A stretch of 43,220 bases of DNA from JAIRVZ01 sp031553415 (lineage in GTDB: Bacteria; Bacteroidota; Bacteroidia; Bacteroidales; Azobacteroidaceae), in NCBI GenBank assembly GCA_031553415.1, contig JAVBLO010000049.1, positions 1 through 43,220 of the forward strand, read 5' to 3'. Positions within the stretch are counted from its first letter, which is position 1; every line of letters begins with the position of its first letter. Position numbers and translations under genes: made by a program. The notes under the pieces are model-generated. The model was not told the origin of the DNA, ran no database searches, and saw only the letters and a list, made by a program, of their open reading frames with translations. This document shows positions 35,342 to 43,220 of this stretch, piece after piece.

Positions 35342-36550
35342 ATGATGGAATCGCTAAAAGAATTGTATAGGATAGGTAACGGCCCTTCAAGCAGTCATAC
35401 CATGGGGCCAAAGAAAGCCGCAAAGATATTTTCAGAAAAAAATCCCAAACCAGACAGGTACCAGGTCACATTGTATGGTAGTCTTGCAGCTACCGGAAAA
35501 GGTCACATGACTGATGTCGCCATACTGGATGTGCTAAGCCCGATTGCCCCAACAGAGATAATCTGGGAGCCGGAAATTTTCCTTTCCTTTCATCCGAATG
35601 GGATGAAGTTCGATGCAATTCGAAATAATAAAATTATAGATTCCTGGACCATATTTAGCATTGGAGGAGGTGCGCTGGCCGATGAAGAGCACGAAGACAG
35701 TTTTGCTCCTTCCATTTATCCTTTGAAGAAAATAACAGATATTCAGGAATGGTGCGATAATACAGGTTCTTCCTATTGGGAATATGTAGAAAAGTATGAA
35801 GGAACGGAAATCTGGGATTACCTGCGCGAGGTCTGGAAAATCATGTGCCAATCTATTGAAGAGGGCCTGAAAAATGAAGGTGTCTTGCCGGGCGGATTGG
35901 GTGTTCATAGAAAAGCAGCCACCTATTGGGTGAAATCTAAAGGATATACCGATGTGATGAAGAGCAGAGGGGCGCTATATGCTTATGCATTGGCGGTTTC
36001 GGAGGAAAATGCTTCAGGCGGATTGATTGTTACCGCACCAACCTGCGGCTCTTGCGGCGTTTTACCGGCCGTATTATATCATTTACAGAATACCCGGGAT
36101 TTCATGGAAATAAGAATCCTCCGAGCTTTGGCTACAGCCGGGTTATTCGGGAATGTGGTCAAAACAAATGCTTCTATTTCCGGTGCGGAAGTAGGTTGCC
36201 AGGGCGAAGTCGGCGTTGCTTGTGCAATGGCTGCAGCAGCCTCCTGCCAGCTTTTCGGAGGTTCTCCCTCGCAAATTGAATATGCTGCGGAACTGGCACT
36301 GGAACATCATTTGGGCCTGACCTGCGACCCTGTTTGCGGATTGGTGCAAATTCCTTGCATCGAACGGAATGCAATTGCTGCGGCAAGGGCTTTTGATTCC
36401 AATATTTACGCCACTTTTTCCGATGGAAAACACCGGGTGAGTTTTGACCGGGTAGTGGAAGTTATGCAGGAAACCGGACATGATATTCCCAGTTTGTATA
36501 AGGAAACTTCCGGAGGGGGATTGGCGAAACATTATGACAGGAAAAAATAA
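35342..36550 (+). CDS. sdaA: L-serine dehydratase (iron-sulfur type)
   Basis: The 402-residue protein is a single-chain fusion of the beta and alpha domains. The beta part begins ELYRIGNGPSSSHTMGPKKA; the alpha part shows VTAPTCGSCGVLPAVLYH, AEVGCQGEVGVACAMAAAAS and HHLGLTCDPVCGLVQIPCIE. The cysteines in these blocks bind a [4Fe-4S] cluster, used in deaminating L-serine to pyruvate and ammonium. Its presence is consistent with serine catabolism balancing the serA gene in the same window. The start can be the ATG at 35342 or at 35345 (MESLKEL). A 13-codon open frame (35329-35370) overlaps the start and is likely chance. It is followed by the terminator at 36642. Confidence 0.95.
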   Translation: MMESLKELYRIGNGPSSSHTMGPKKAAKIFSEKNPKPDRYQVTLYGSLAATGKGHMTDVAILDVLSPIAPTEIIWEPEIFLSFHPNGMKFDAIRNNKIIDSWTIFSIGGGALADEEHEDSFAPSIYPLKKITDIQEWCDNTGSSYWEYVEKYEGTEIWDYLREVWKIMCQSIEEGLKNEGVLPGGLGVHRKAATYWVKSKGYTDVMKSRGALYAYALAVSEENASGGLIVTAPTCGSCGVLPAVLYHLQNTRDFMEIRILRALATAGLFGNVVKTNASISGAEVGCQGEVGVACAMAAAASCQLFGGSPSQIEYAAELALEHHLGLTCDPVCGLVQIPCIERNAIAAARAFDSNIYATFSDGKHRVSFDRVVEVMQETGHDIPSLYKETSGGGLAKHYDRKK

Positions 36551-36641
36551 CACTTTCTATTTCTCGTAATCACAATGAAGTGATATAAGTATAGAATCAA
36601 CAAAAAATAATTTCATGACCTTATTCATGGCCTTAAAATAA

Positions 36642-36676
36642 AAACGGTTGATTATCTTATTGAAAATCAACCGTTT
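36642..36676. terminator. Bidirectional terminator of sdaA and tRNA-Gln
   Basis: A 12-base stem (36642-36653 with 36665-36676) around an 11-base loop, with T-rich flanks on both strands. It serves sdaA on the plus strand and tRNA-Gln on the minus strand. Confidence 0.85.
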
Positions 36677-36690
36677 GTTTTGTTTGAAAG

Positions 36691-36761
36691 TTGTCCCACC
36701 AGGACTCGAACCTAGGCTGGCTGAACCAAAATCAGATGTGCTACCACTACACCATGGGACA
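36691..36761 (-). tRNA. tRNA-Gln (anticodon TTG)
   Basis: The minus strand folds as a 71-base tRNA: acceptor TGTCCCA/TGGGACA, D arm GTGT/GCAC, anticodon loop TTTTGGT with TTG in positions 34-36, and T arm CTAGG/CCTGG with the TTCGAGT loop. The discriminator is A; the CCA end is not encoded. The anticodon stem has one T-C mismatch at its base. Confidence 0.95.
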
Positions 36762-36787
36762 ATCCTATGCTTTTTAGAAAAGCGATG

Positions 36788-36818
36788 CAAAGATACTGCT
36801 TTTTAGTTAAGATGCAAA
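36788..36818 (-). promoter_or_regulatory. Consensus promoter of tRNA-Gln
   Basis: Minus strand: TTTG (36818-36815), 19 bases, TATCTTTG (36795-36788). It ends 27 bases before the tRNA. Confidence 0.75.
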
Positions 36819-36835
36819 TCTTTGTATGAGAATTT

Positions 36836-38128
36836 TTATTTTGCTATTAACAGAAAGTAGTTTTTCTTTCCTTTCTGGGCCAGTAAATATTTATCATTCA
36901 ACAAATAAGCGGCATCAATTATTTGGTCTGAATTTTCCAGTTTTGTTTTATTTATGGAAACACCACTGGCTTGAACAGTTTTTCTCATTTCTCCTTTGGA
37001 AGGGAATACAGCTGTTTTTTCTGCTAATAAATCGACCGCCTTGATGCCTTCGGATAATTCAGTTTTTGAAATTTCAAATTGAGGAACTCCTTCGAAAACA
37101 GCCAATAGTGTTTCTTCGTCTATTTTCTTTAAGGCATCAGAAGTTGAATTACCAAAGAGAATATTGGAAGCTTCTACTGCGGCTTCATAGTCTTCTTTAG
37201 AGTGAACCATAACAGTTATCTCCTGTGCCAGCCGTTTTTGTAAAGGCCGCAAATGTGGTGCTGCATTTTGTTCTGCAACCAATGCACCAATCTCATCTTT
37301 TGGAAGAGCAGTGAATATCTTGATGTATTTTTCAGCATCCGCATCACTTACATTTAACCAGAATTGGTAGAATTTGTAAGGTGAAGTATAGCGACGGTCT
37401 AACCAGACATTGCCCGATTCTGTTTTCCCGAATTTTCCTCCATCGGCTTTTGTAATTAAAGGACAAGTTAACGCAAAGGCTTCTCCTCCTGTTTTCCGGC
37501 GGATTAATTCTGTTCCGGTAGTGATATTTCCCCACTGGTCGGAACCTCCCATTTGCAATTTACAATTATAATTATTGAAGAGGTGTAAATAATCGTAACC
37601 TTGTACCAATTGATAAGTGAATTCGGTAAATGACATTCCATCAGCAGCTTCTCCGGTCAAACGTTTTTTTACCGAATCTTTTGCCATCATGTAATTAACA
37701 GTGATGTGTTTTCCTACGTCCCGGATGAAATCCAGAAACGAGAAATCTTTCATCCAGTCATAATTATTTACCAATAATGCGGCATTGGGCTTATCTGATT
37801 CGAAATCCAGGAATTTTGATAGTTGCTTTTTAATGCATTCCTGATTATGACGAAGTGTTTTTTCGTCTAGTAAATTGCGCTCTAATGATTTTCCTGATGG
37901 ATCGCCAATCATTCCTGTAGCTCCTCCTACAAGAGAAATAGGACGATGTCCTGCCCGTTGGAAATGTTTAAGCATCATTACGCTGACCAAATGCCCTATA
38001 TGTAATGAATCGGCAGTCGGGTCGATTCCTACATAAGCTGATGTCATTTCTTTTTGGAGTTGTTCTTCCGTTCCGGGCATCATGTCGTGAATCATGCCCC
38101 TCCATTTTAATTCCTCTACAAAGTTCAT
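36836..38128 (-). CDS. tyrS: Tyrosyl-tRNA synthetase
   Basis: The 430-residue protein is a class I synthetase. The HIGH motif is DSLHIGHLVSVMML, the tyrosine site includes QGYDYLHLF, and the KMSKS counterpart is KFGKTESGN. A C-terminal S4-like RNA-binding domain (about 360-430) ends in LAQKGKKNYFLLIAK. It charges tRNA-Tyr. The length and the KFGKT variant put it in the standard bacterial TyrRS group. It lies downstream of a region shared with the divergent DUF502 gene: their -7 boxes are 3 bases apart. No T-box is expected in this phylum, and I see none. Confidence 0.97.
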   Translation of the reverse strand: MNFVEELKWRGMIHDMMPGTEEQLQKEMTSAYVGIDPTADSLHIGHLVSVMMLKHFQRAGHRPISLVGGATGMIGDPSGKSLERNLLDEKTLRHNQECIKKQLSKFLDFESDKPNAALLVNNYDWMKDFSFLDFIRDVGKHITVNYMMAKDSVKKRLTGEAADGMSFTEFTYQLVQGYDYLHLFNNYNCKLQMGGSDQWGNITTGTELIRRKTGGEAFALTCPLITKADGGKFGKTESGNVWLDRRYTSPYKFYQFWLNVSDADAEKYIKIFTALPKDEIGALVAEQNAAPHLRPLQKRLAQEITVMVHSKEDYEAAVEASNILFGNSTSDALKKIDEETLLAVFEGVPQFEISKTELSEGIKAVDLLAEKTAVFPSKGEMRKTVQASGVSINKTKLENSDQIIDAAYLLNDKYLLAQKGKKNYFLLIAK

Positions 38129-38248
38129 AATTATATCGTAAGAAATAGTTTATATTAAAAACAAAGCGATACGCAATTAAATTGTAATTCAGTTGCAATT
38201 AATTGCTGCCTAATTGCCAATAAAGTCTGGAGGTTAAAAAAATTGCAA

Positions 38249-38267
38249 CAAAGGTACGATACTTTTG
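38249..38267. promoter_or_regulatory. Back-to-back -7 boxes of tyrS (-) and the DUF502 operon (+)
   Basis: TACCTTTG on the minus strand (38256-38249) and TACTTTTG on the plus strand (38260-38267) lie almost side by side. Polymerase binding at one would block the other. Confidence 0.5.
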
Positions 38268-38311
38268 TTTATATAAAAAGTTACTAATATTAAAAATCAG
38301 CGTATACAATC

Positions 38312-38890
38312 ATGAAAAAGTTTTTTAGTTCCGTTATAAACGGTTATTTGGGATTGCTTTTCCCTTTGATAGTCACCATTATTTTACTGGAAAAGTTGCA
38401 CCACATTATATATCCTGTGGTGCAGGCGATTGAAGACAAGTTGCACATTACACGTATGTTGGGAGTTATTGGAATCATTCTTATTTCTGCAGTTATTATG
38501 ATTTTAATGGGTTATTTGTGTGGTTTGCTGATAAAAGCGTCTTTTGTGAAAAAATTGATAAGTAAGCTGGAAGATAATATACTGACTAAAATTCCGGCAT
38601 ATAATCTGATAAAAGAGTTTTTTGATACGGAAGCTGGTGTGAATGATATGGATAATTTCAGACCGGCACTACTCATCGATGAAAAATCGTATTCGCTTTG
38701 CTATGTAACTAATGAAAGTGATAATTTTTATACTGTATATGTCAGTGAAGGTGGTTTAAGTGGCGGCGAAGTACGTATTGTGCCTAAAGATACTGTCAAG
38801 TTGTTAGATATTGGATTGGCTGAATTTACACGTTTAGTCAAACAATATGGAATAGATTCCGCGAAGTTGGCAGAGAAGGTCAATAATTGA
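38312..38890 (+). CDS. DUF502 family membrane protein
   Basis: The 192-residue protein has two membrane segments (about 12-32 and 48-72) and a soluble C-terminal domain with the family pattern KIPAYNLIKEFFD, then RPALLIDEKSYSLCYVTNES and TVYVSEGGLSGGEVRIVPKDTVKLLD. DUF502 proteins are widespread in bacteria and plants (COV1-like), but their biochemical role is unknown. It begins the plus-strand run of six genes. The next gene is 51 bases on. Confidence 0.85.
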   Translation: MKKFFSSVINGYLGLLFPLIVTIILLEKLHHIIYPVVQAIEDKLHITRMLGVIGIILISAVIMILMGYLCGLLIKASFVKKLISKLEDNILTKIPAYNLIKEFFDTEAGVNDMDNFRPALLIDEKSYSLCYVTNESDNFYTVYVSEGGLSGGEVRIVPKDTVKLLDIGLAEFTRLVKQYGIDSAKLAEKVNN

Positions 38891-38941
38891 TTTTTTTTTT
38901 TTACTTTTGAACCTCAATTCGTTTGTATTGCAATCATTATT

Positions 38942-39259
38942 ATGGAAAATAAATTTATGGAATTAGAAGAGCAAATCGTTAAGATGCTCAAAACAGTATA
39001 TGATCCCGAAATTCCTGTCAATGTCTATGACTTGGGATTGATATATGATGTCGATATTGATGATGAGCATAATGTAACGATTAAGATGACATTGACAGCT
39101 CCTGCCTGTCCTGCCGCCGACTTTATTATGGAAGATGTGAAGATGAAAGTAGAATCGGTAGAAGGGGTCAAAAGTGTTGTTGTCAATCTGGTTTTTGAGC
39201 CGGAATGGGACAAGGACATGATGAGTGAGGAGGCTAAACTGGAGTTAGGCTTTTTGTAA
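38942..39259 (+). CDS. DUF59/MIP18-type iron-sulfur cluster assembly protein (SufT-like)
   Basis: The 105-residue protein is a single DUF59 domain: VKMLKTVYDPEIPVNVYDLG (the DPE motif), DIDDEHNVTIKMTLTAPACP with the conserved Cys, and EGVKSVVVNLVFEPEWDKDM. Such proteins are SUF-associated factors that help Fe-S cluster maturation, and occur in Bacteroidetes next to other genes as well. The stop codon is directly followed by the lpxH start, a coupled arrangement. The ATG five codons into the frame is an alternative start. Confidence 0.88.
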   Translation: MENKFMELEEQIVKMLKTVYDPEIPVNVYDLGLIYDVDIDDEHNVTIKMTLTAPACPAADFIMEDVKMKVESVEGVKSVVVNLVFEPEWDKDMMSEEAKLELGFL

Positions 39260-40024
39260 ATGGAACGCACAAAAATATATTTTGCATCTGATGCTCATTT
39301 GGGTTCCAATGTTTTTGGAGACCCTTTGATGGTTGAAAAACGTTTGGTGAGGTGGTTGGATAGCATTAAACATGATGCAAAAACGTTGTATTTGCTGGGA
39401 GATATTTTTGATTTCTGGTTTGAATATAAATATGTTGTTCCCAGGGGATTTACACGTTTTTTAGGGAAAATATCGGAAATGAGCGATATGGGTATTGAAA
39501 TTCATTTCTTTATAGGTAATCACGACATCTGGATTTTTGACTACCTCACTAAAGAAACCGGAGCAATTGTACATAAAAAACCTTATATCACCGAAATTGA
39601 AGGAAAAAAATTTTTTCTTGCGCATGGCGACGGACTTGGCGATAAATCCAAATCGTTTAAGTTGATAAGGTATATTTTCCACAACCGGTTGTGCCAGATA
39701 CTTTTTGCATCCATTCATCCCCGGTGGAGCATTGGTTTTGCCCATATCTGGTCGAGACATAGCAGGCAGCAGGGATTGAAAGAACCTGCCGGGTATTTCG
39801 GGGAAGATAAGGAACATCTGGTTCTGTTTGCCAAAGAATATCTTCAACAGGATTCCGGAATAGACTATTTTATTTTTGGTCACCGGCATATATTGCTTGA
39901 TTTAATGCTCTCAAAAAAAAACCGCATGATGATTATCGGTGATTGGATACAATATTATTCTTATGCCGTTTTTGATGGAAATGAAATGCTTTTGGAACAA
40001 TTTGATTCGGATATAACAAAATAA
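39260..40024 (+). CDS. lpxH: UDP-2,3-diacylglucosamine diphosphatase
   Basis: The 254-residue protein is a calcineurin-like metallophosphoesterase with the LpxH motif set: YFASDAHLGS, LLGDIFDFWFE, FFIGNHDIW, FLAHGDGLGD and YFIFGHRHILL. The metal ligands of the Asp/His clusters are all there. It removes UMP from UDP-2,3-diacylglucosamine to give lipid X, step four of lipid A synthesis at the inner membrane face. Its length is near that of E. coli LpxH (240). Its start codon follows the preceding stop with no spacing. Confidence 0.93.
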   Translation: MERTKIYFASDAHLGSNVFGDPLMVEKRLVRWLDSIKHDAKTLYLLGDIFDFWFEYKYVVPRGFTRFLGKISEMSDMGIEIHFFIGNHDIWIFDYLTKETGAIVHKKPYITEIEGKKFFLAHGDGLGDKSKSFKLIRYIFHNRLCQILFASIHPRWSIGFAHIWSRHSRQQGLKEPAGYFGEDKEHLVLFAKEYLQQDSGIDYFIFGHRHILLDLMLSKKNRMMIIGDWIQYYSYAVFDGNEMLLEQFDSDITK

Positions 40025-40027
40025 AAA

Positions 40028-40942
40028 ATGAATCTGAAAGACGGTTGGTATCATTTTATTGCACTTTTTGTGGTTGCTATATGGGGAACAACTTTCGTTT
40101 CGACCAAAGTCCTGTTGTTTGCCGGATTATCTCCCGAAGATATTATGTTTTTCCGTTTTTTACTGGCATACATTGGTATCTGGCTTTTCGGGAAAAACAG
40201 GTTGTTTGCCAAAACATGGCAAGATGAACTCCTGTTTTTATTGCTTGGAATATTTGGTGGCTCTTTTTATTTCATCACTGAAAATACTGCTCTGAAATTT
40301 ACATTGGCCTCAAATGTTTCGCTGATAGTCTGTACTGCACCTTTGTTTACAGCTGTTTTCTCCCATTTTATGTTAAAGAACGAAAAATTGAGCGCTCGTA
40401 TAATAAATGGGTCTATTCTGGCGTTCTTAGGTATGGCATTAGTTGTTTTCAATGGACATTTTGTATTGAAATTAAGTCCTGTTGGAGATTTACTTAGCCT
40501 TTCGGCAGCATTATGCTGGGCTTTTTATACAATCATATTAAAGCGGGTAAGTTCGCGATATAATTCTTTATTTATAACCCGGAAAGTGTTTTTTTACGGT
40601 TTGGTGACTATTATTCCGGTGTTTTTATTTCATCCATTGACAACAAATCCGGAAATCCTTTCCAGTCCGGTTGTCTGGGGAAATTTGTTATTCTTAGGAT
40701 TGATAGCATCCTTGTTTTGTTATTTTGCATGGAATGTAGTTATAAAGAAATTGGGAGCAATAAGGGCAACTAATTACATCTACCTCAATCCTTTGGCAAC
40801 TTTGATAACTTCGTCTCTTATTATTCATGAAAAAATAACCGGGATTGCTCTGGCAGGAGCGGTCCTAATATTAATTGGTGTATTTTGGGTAGAAAAAGGT
40901 ACGCCAATAAAGTATTTTAACCAAATATTCAGAAAGACGTGA
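40028..40942 (+). CDS. DMT-family (EamA) exporter
   Basis: The 304-residue protein shows ten hydrophobic segments and two EamA repeats: FVVAIWGTTFVSTKVLLFAG in the first half, and LSLSAALCWAFYTIILKRVS in the second. It belongs to the drug/metabolite transporter superfamily; the substrate is not predictable. It begins 3 bases after the lpxH stop. Its stop overlaps the GTG start of the following rluA-family gene (GTGA). Confidence 0.9.
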   Translation: MNLKDGWYHFIALFVVAIWGTTFVSTKVLLFAGLSPEDIMFFRFLLAYIGIWLFGKNRLFAKTWQDELLFLLLGIFGGSFYFITENTALKFTLASNVSLIVCTAPLFTAVFSHFMLKNEKLSARIINGSILAFLGMALVVFNGHFVLKLSPVGDLLSLSAALCWAFYTIILKRVSSRYNSLFITRKVFFYGLVTIIPVFLFHPLTTNPEILSSPVVWGNLLFLGLIASLFCYFAWNVVIKKLGAIRATNYIYLNPLATLITSSLIIHEKITGIALAGAVLILIGVFWVEKGTPIKYFNQIFRKT

Positions 40943-41643
40943 TTTCAGAAGAAAATATTATTTACCGTGATGATGATTTAGTGGCGATTAATAAGCCTTG
41001 TGGGTTGCTGGTGCATAGAACTGATATTTCCGACGAAGGAGAGCTTTTTGCACTTCAGTTACTTCGTGATTTATTAGGGCAAAGGGTATATAATGTACAT
41101 CGAATCGACAGGCCAACTTCCGGAGTTTTACTTTTTGCGCTGAATAGTGGAGTAGCTTCCATAATGAATACCCAGTTTAAGGAGAAGAAAGTGAAGAAAA
41201 CGTATGTGGCATTGGTCAGGGGATGGTTTCCACAGGTAACGTTTTTGAACTATCCTGTTAAAAATGGTGATGGGGTGTTATTTGATGCGGAAACTCATTT
41301 CTTTTTGCAGGAAAAATATGAATTGTCGATACCTGTTGAACCTTACGAAACTTCCCGTTATTCGAGGATAGAAGTGCATCCATTGACCGGGCGCTGGCAT
41401 CAAATCCGGCAACATTTAGCTCATTTGCGGCATTATATAGTCAATGACCGGGTACATGGTACCAGTGCGCACAATAATATGTTTACTGAGCAATTGGGAA
41501 TATCCAATCTTTTCCTTCATGCTCATAAATTGCAATTTACTCATCCCATAACAGGGGAAGAAATTTTAATTCAGGCGGAGTTTCCACCACATTGGACGGA
41601 ATTTCAAAAAATAGTAGAAGAATATTCGATACAAACACTTTAA
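40939..41643 (+). CDS. RluA-family pseudouridine synthase (TruC-like)
   Basis: The 234-residue protein has the RluA signature: VAINKPCGLLVHRT, the catalytic Asp motif VHRIDRPTSGVLLFAL, KTYVALVRGWFPQ and HPLTGRWHQIRQHLAH. Size and sequence suit the TruC group, which modifies U65 in tRNA, or a close relative. There is no S4 domain. The start is GTG at 40939, overlapping the previous stop. Its role in tRNA modification fits with the following queA. Confidence 0.9.
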   Translation: MISEENIIYRDDDLVAINKPCGLLVHRTDISDEGELFALQLLRDLLGQRVYNVHRIDRPTSGVLLFALNSGVASIMNTQFKEKKVKKTYVALVRGWFPQVTFLNYPVKNGDGVLFDAETHFFLQEKYELSIPVEPYETSRYSRIEVHPLTGRWHQIRQHLAHLRHYIVNDRVHGTSAHNNMFTEQLGISNLFLHAHKLQFTHPITGEEILIQAEFPPHWTEFQKIVEEYSIQTL

Positions 41644-41646
41644 TAC

Positions 41647-42870
41647 GTGGTTAAAGAAATTAAAATAAGCACATACGATTATAACCTTCCAGATGATAAA
41701 ATCGCCAAATTTCCTCTCAACAAAAGAGATGAATCTAAATTATTGGTATATAAAAACGGGAAAATAGGGGAGAGACAATTTAAATATCTGAACGATTATC
41801 TTCCTGAAAAATCATTGTTGGTATTTAACAATACAAAAGTAATTCAAGCCCGTTTGATTTTTCAGAAAGAAACCGGCGCCCAAATTGAAATTTTCTGTCT
41901 GGAACCGAAAGTGCCATCCGATTATGCCCAGGTTTTTATTCAAAATCAGAGCTGTACATGGCTTTGTATGATAGGCAATCTGAAAAAATGGAAGTCTGGG
42001 AAATTGGGGTGCAAGGTACAGGGTACAAGGTGCGAGGTGGAGAGGTTGGAAAGTTATGGAGATACACATTTGGTACGCTTTGAATGGGATAATCCGGAAC
42101 TTAGTTTTGCTGAAATTCTGGAAATCTGTGGCGAATTACCTATTCCTCCTTATTTGAACAGGAAAACAGAAGAAAGTGATAACCATACTTATCAGACTGT
42201 TTATTCAAAGATAAAAGGTTCGGTAGCTGCTCCAACAGCAGGATTGCATTTTACAAAAGAAGTTTTTGATTCTTTATCGGAAAAAAATATTGACTTTGAA
42301 GAGTTGACTTTACATGTTGGGGCAGGTACTTTCAAACCGGTAAAAACAGAAACCATTGAAGAACACGTGATGCATACGGAATGCATTACAGTAAAAAAAA
42401 CTACGGTAGAAAAGGTCTTAAGTAATTTGGGAAATATTTTTGCCGTTGGAACAACTTCTGTCCGAACTTTGGAGAGTTTGTATTATATCGGGGTTCTTAT
42501 CTCGCGTAATCCGGATATTCCGGTTCAAAATATAGAAGTAACACAATGGATACCTTATAATGAGGAAAATAACCGGCTTCCGGTAAGTGGGGCATTAAAT
42601 TATTTACTCCAGTATTTTAAACAAAATAATTTGAATAATCTGACTACCCATACACAGATAATGATAGCTCCGGGATACCGGTTTAAAATTGTGAATGGAA
42701 TCATAACCAATTTTCATCAACCTAAAAGTACATTACTTTTGTTGATTTCTGCTTTTGTTGGTGAACGATGGAAGGATATTTATGATTATGCACTTGGTCA
42801 TGATTTTCGTTTCCTGAGTTATGGAGATAGTTCGTTGTTGTTTAATCAACACAATGAGAGTTTATTGTGA
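41647..42870 (+). CDS. queA: S-adenosylmethionine:tRNA ribosyltransferase-isomerase
   Basis: The 407-residue protein shows QueA motifs: DYNLPDDKIAKFPLNKRDES at the N-terminus, LLVFNNTKVIQARL, ELPIPPYLNR, VAAPTAGLHFT, ELTLHVGAGTFKPVKTE, and NFHQPKSTLLLLISAFVG. It attaches the ribosyl part of SAM to preQ1-tRNA to make epoxyqueuosine. It starts with GTG at 41647, three bases after the rluA-family stop. It contains an unusual in-frame insert of about 20 residues (near 118-138, LGCKVQGTRCEVERLE) whose DNA matches the dispersed GGTACAAGGTGC repeats. The enzyme is probably still active, as all the landmark motifs flank the insert. Confidence 0.93.
   Translation: MVKEIKISTYDYNLPDDKIAKFPLNKRDESKLLVYKNGKIGERQFKYLNDYLPEKSLLVFNNTKVIQARLIFQKETGAQIEIFCLEPKVPSDYAQVFIQNQSCTWLCMIGNLKKWKSGKLGCKVQGTRCEVERLESYGDTHLVRFEWDNPELSFAEILEICGELPIPPYLNRKTEESDNHTYQTVYSKIKGSVAAPTAGLHFTKEVFDSLSEKNIDFEELTLHVGAGTFKPVKTETIEEHVMHTECITVKKTTVEKVLSNLGNIFAVGTTSVRTLESLYYIGVLISRNPDIPVQNIEVTQWIPYNEENNRLPVSGALNYLLQYFKQNNLNNLTTHTQIMIAPGYRFKIVNGIITNFHQPKSTLLLLISAFVGERWKDIYDYALGHDFRFLSYGDSSLLFNQHNESLL
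42008..42038 (+). repeat. Dispersed repeat copy inside queA
   Basis: GGTGCAAGGTACAGGG then TACAAGGTGCGAGGT. Bases 42015-42033 agree at 18 of 19 positions with the reverse complement of the intergenic copy near 9061-9083. Confidence 0.75.
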
Positions 42871-42949
42871 AAAATATAAAATCCGTATGCTAAATATGAA
42901 AAAGAAAATTATTTATCGGAATAATCGCTTAGAGCGCACTAATTAAAAC

Positions 42950-42965
42950 GAGGTGCTACCTTTGT
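42950..42965 (+). promoter_or_regulatory. Promoter inside a small hairpin upstream of the transposase
   Basis: TGCTAC-CTTT-GTAGCA is a perfect 6-base hairpin (42951-42966 region) and contains a TACCTTTG -7 box. The transposon end probably lies just before, near the TTAGAGCGCACTAATT at about 42928. Confidence 0.5.
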
Positions 42966-42989
42966 AGCATGTAAAAACGGGATAAATTT

Positions 42990-43220
42990 ATGGGGGTGAA
43001 TTCAATATTGTTCTATAAACGGTTCCCTGATGAGGAGAGTTGTTGCCAATACATGTCAGCAATAAAATGGGCAGAAGGTTACATGTGCAAAAAATGTGGT
43101 CATACCAATTATTGCGCAGGCCGGAAGCCTTATTCACGACGTTGTACTCGTTGCAAGTATGATGAAAGCCCGACAGCGGGAACTATGTTCGATAAGTGTA
43201 AGTTCTCTCTGCATTTGGCA
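42990..43220 (+). CDS. IS1595-family transposase, N-terminal part (cut by window edge)
   Basis: 77 codons are open to the window end from ATG 42990. The N-terminus (KRFPDEESCCQYMSAIKWAEGY) leads to a zinc-ribbon: MCKKCGH, then RRCTRCKYDESPTAGTMFDKCK. This is the Zn-ribbon domain of IS1595/ISXO2-like transposases, whose DDE catalytic part would follow beyond the edge. It sits 120 bases after queA. Whether the element is intact cannot be judged. Confidence 0.85.
   Translation, partial: MGVNSILFYKRFPDEESCCQYMSAIKWAEGYMCKKCGHTNYCAGRKPYSRRCTRCKYDESPTAGTMFDKCKFSLHLA

Noticed and set aside
35329..35370. 13-codon frame over the sdaA start
   Set aside because: Too short and without codon or pattern support.

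Overview
The window reads as the chromosome of a Bacteroidota organism, probably of the order Bacteroidales. The reasons are Bacteroidetes-type promoters (a -7 box TAnnTTTG, sometimes with TTTG about 19-20 bases upstream), almost no Shine-Dalgarno sequences, an RteC homologue, a TonB-dependent receptor with an N-terminal carboxypeptidase-regulatory-like domain, a type IX secretion (T9SS) C-terminal sorting domain, a Bacteroidetes-form SerA, and ParE, GdhA and TyrS of the same style. These are judgements from reading the sequence; no database search was run.

Region 1 (1 to about 7,300) is accessory DNA, probably the end of a mobilizable or conjugative element. All genes are on the minus strand: a TOPRIM primase cut by the window edge, an excisionase-like HTH protein, RteC, an AraC regulator, an unrecognised protein with a possible class II aminoacyl-tRNA-synthetase-like look, a GNAT acetyltransferase, a RibD/DHFR-like reductase and a Fic protein. 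GNAT, the unknown protein, AraC and RteC are packed like one operon. Between Fic and the reductase lies a roughly 250-base leader that can fold on the minus strand into a long nested hairpin with a GAAA loop, followed by a terminator-like hairpin. Its function is unknown to me, and I consider it the most interesting item here. The right boundary of the element lies somewhere in 6,781-7,329, which is full of inverted repeats.

Region 2 (7,330 to about 17,700) is core metabolism and information processing: glutamate dehydrogenase, a large GNAT-fold protein, topoisomerase IV subunit B, a thiamine-phosphate-synthase-like protein, a TonB-dependent receptor and ribosomal protein S1.

Region 3 (17,800-28,270) is a surface module: a small Xre-type regulator behind two phased palindromes, a 2,731-residue secreted repeat protein with PKD/Ig-like repeats and a T9SS tail, and an OmpA-family outer-membrane protein, closed by a strong terminator.

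Region 4 (28,270-36,800) holds proB, serA, a sigma-54 activator/hybrid histidine kinase pair with a TTG start overlap, a DUF2238 membrane protein, L-serine dehydratase and a tRNA-Gln. Region 5 (36,800-42,870) holds tyrS, divergent from a tight six-gene run: DUF502, DUF59/SufT-like, LpxH, EamA exporter, RluA-family pseudouridine synthase, QueA. An IS1595-type transposase starts at 42,990 and runs off the right edge.

Short dispersed repeats recur through the chromosome: two long near-identical-style palindromes (12,208-12,303; 30,392-30,474), GGTACAAGGTGC-type repeats (6,891; 9,061; and inside queA), a 23-base tandem repeat (8,914) and a 9-base tandem repeat (35,264).
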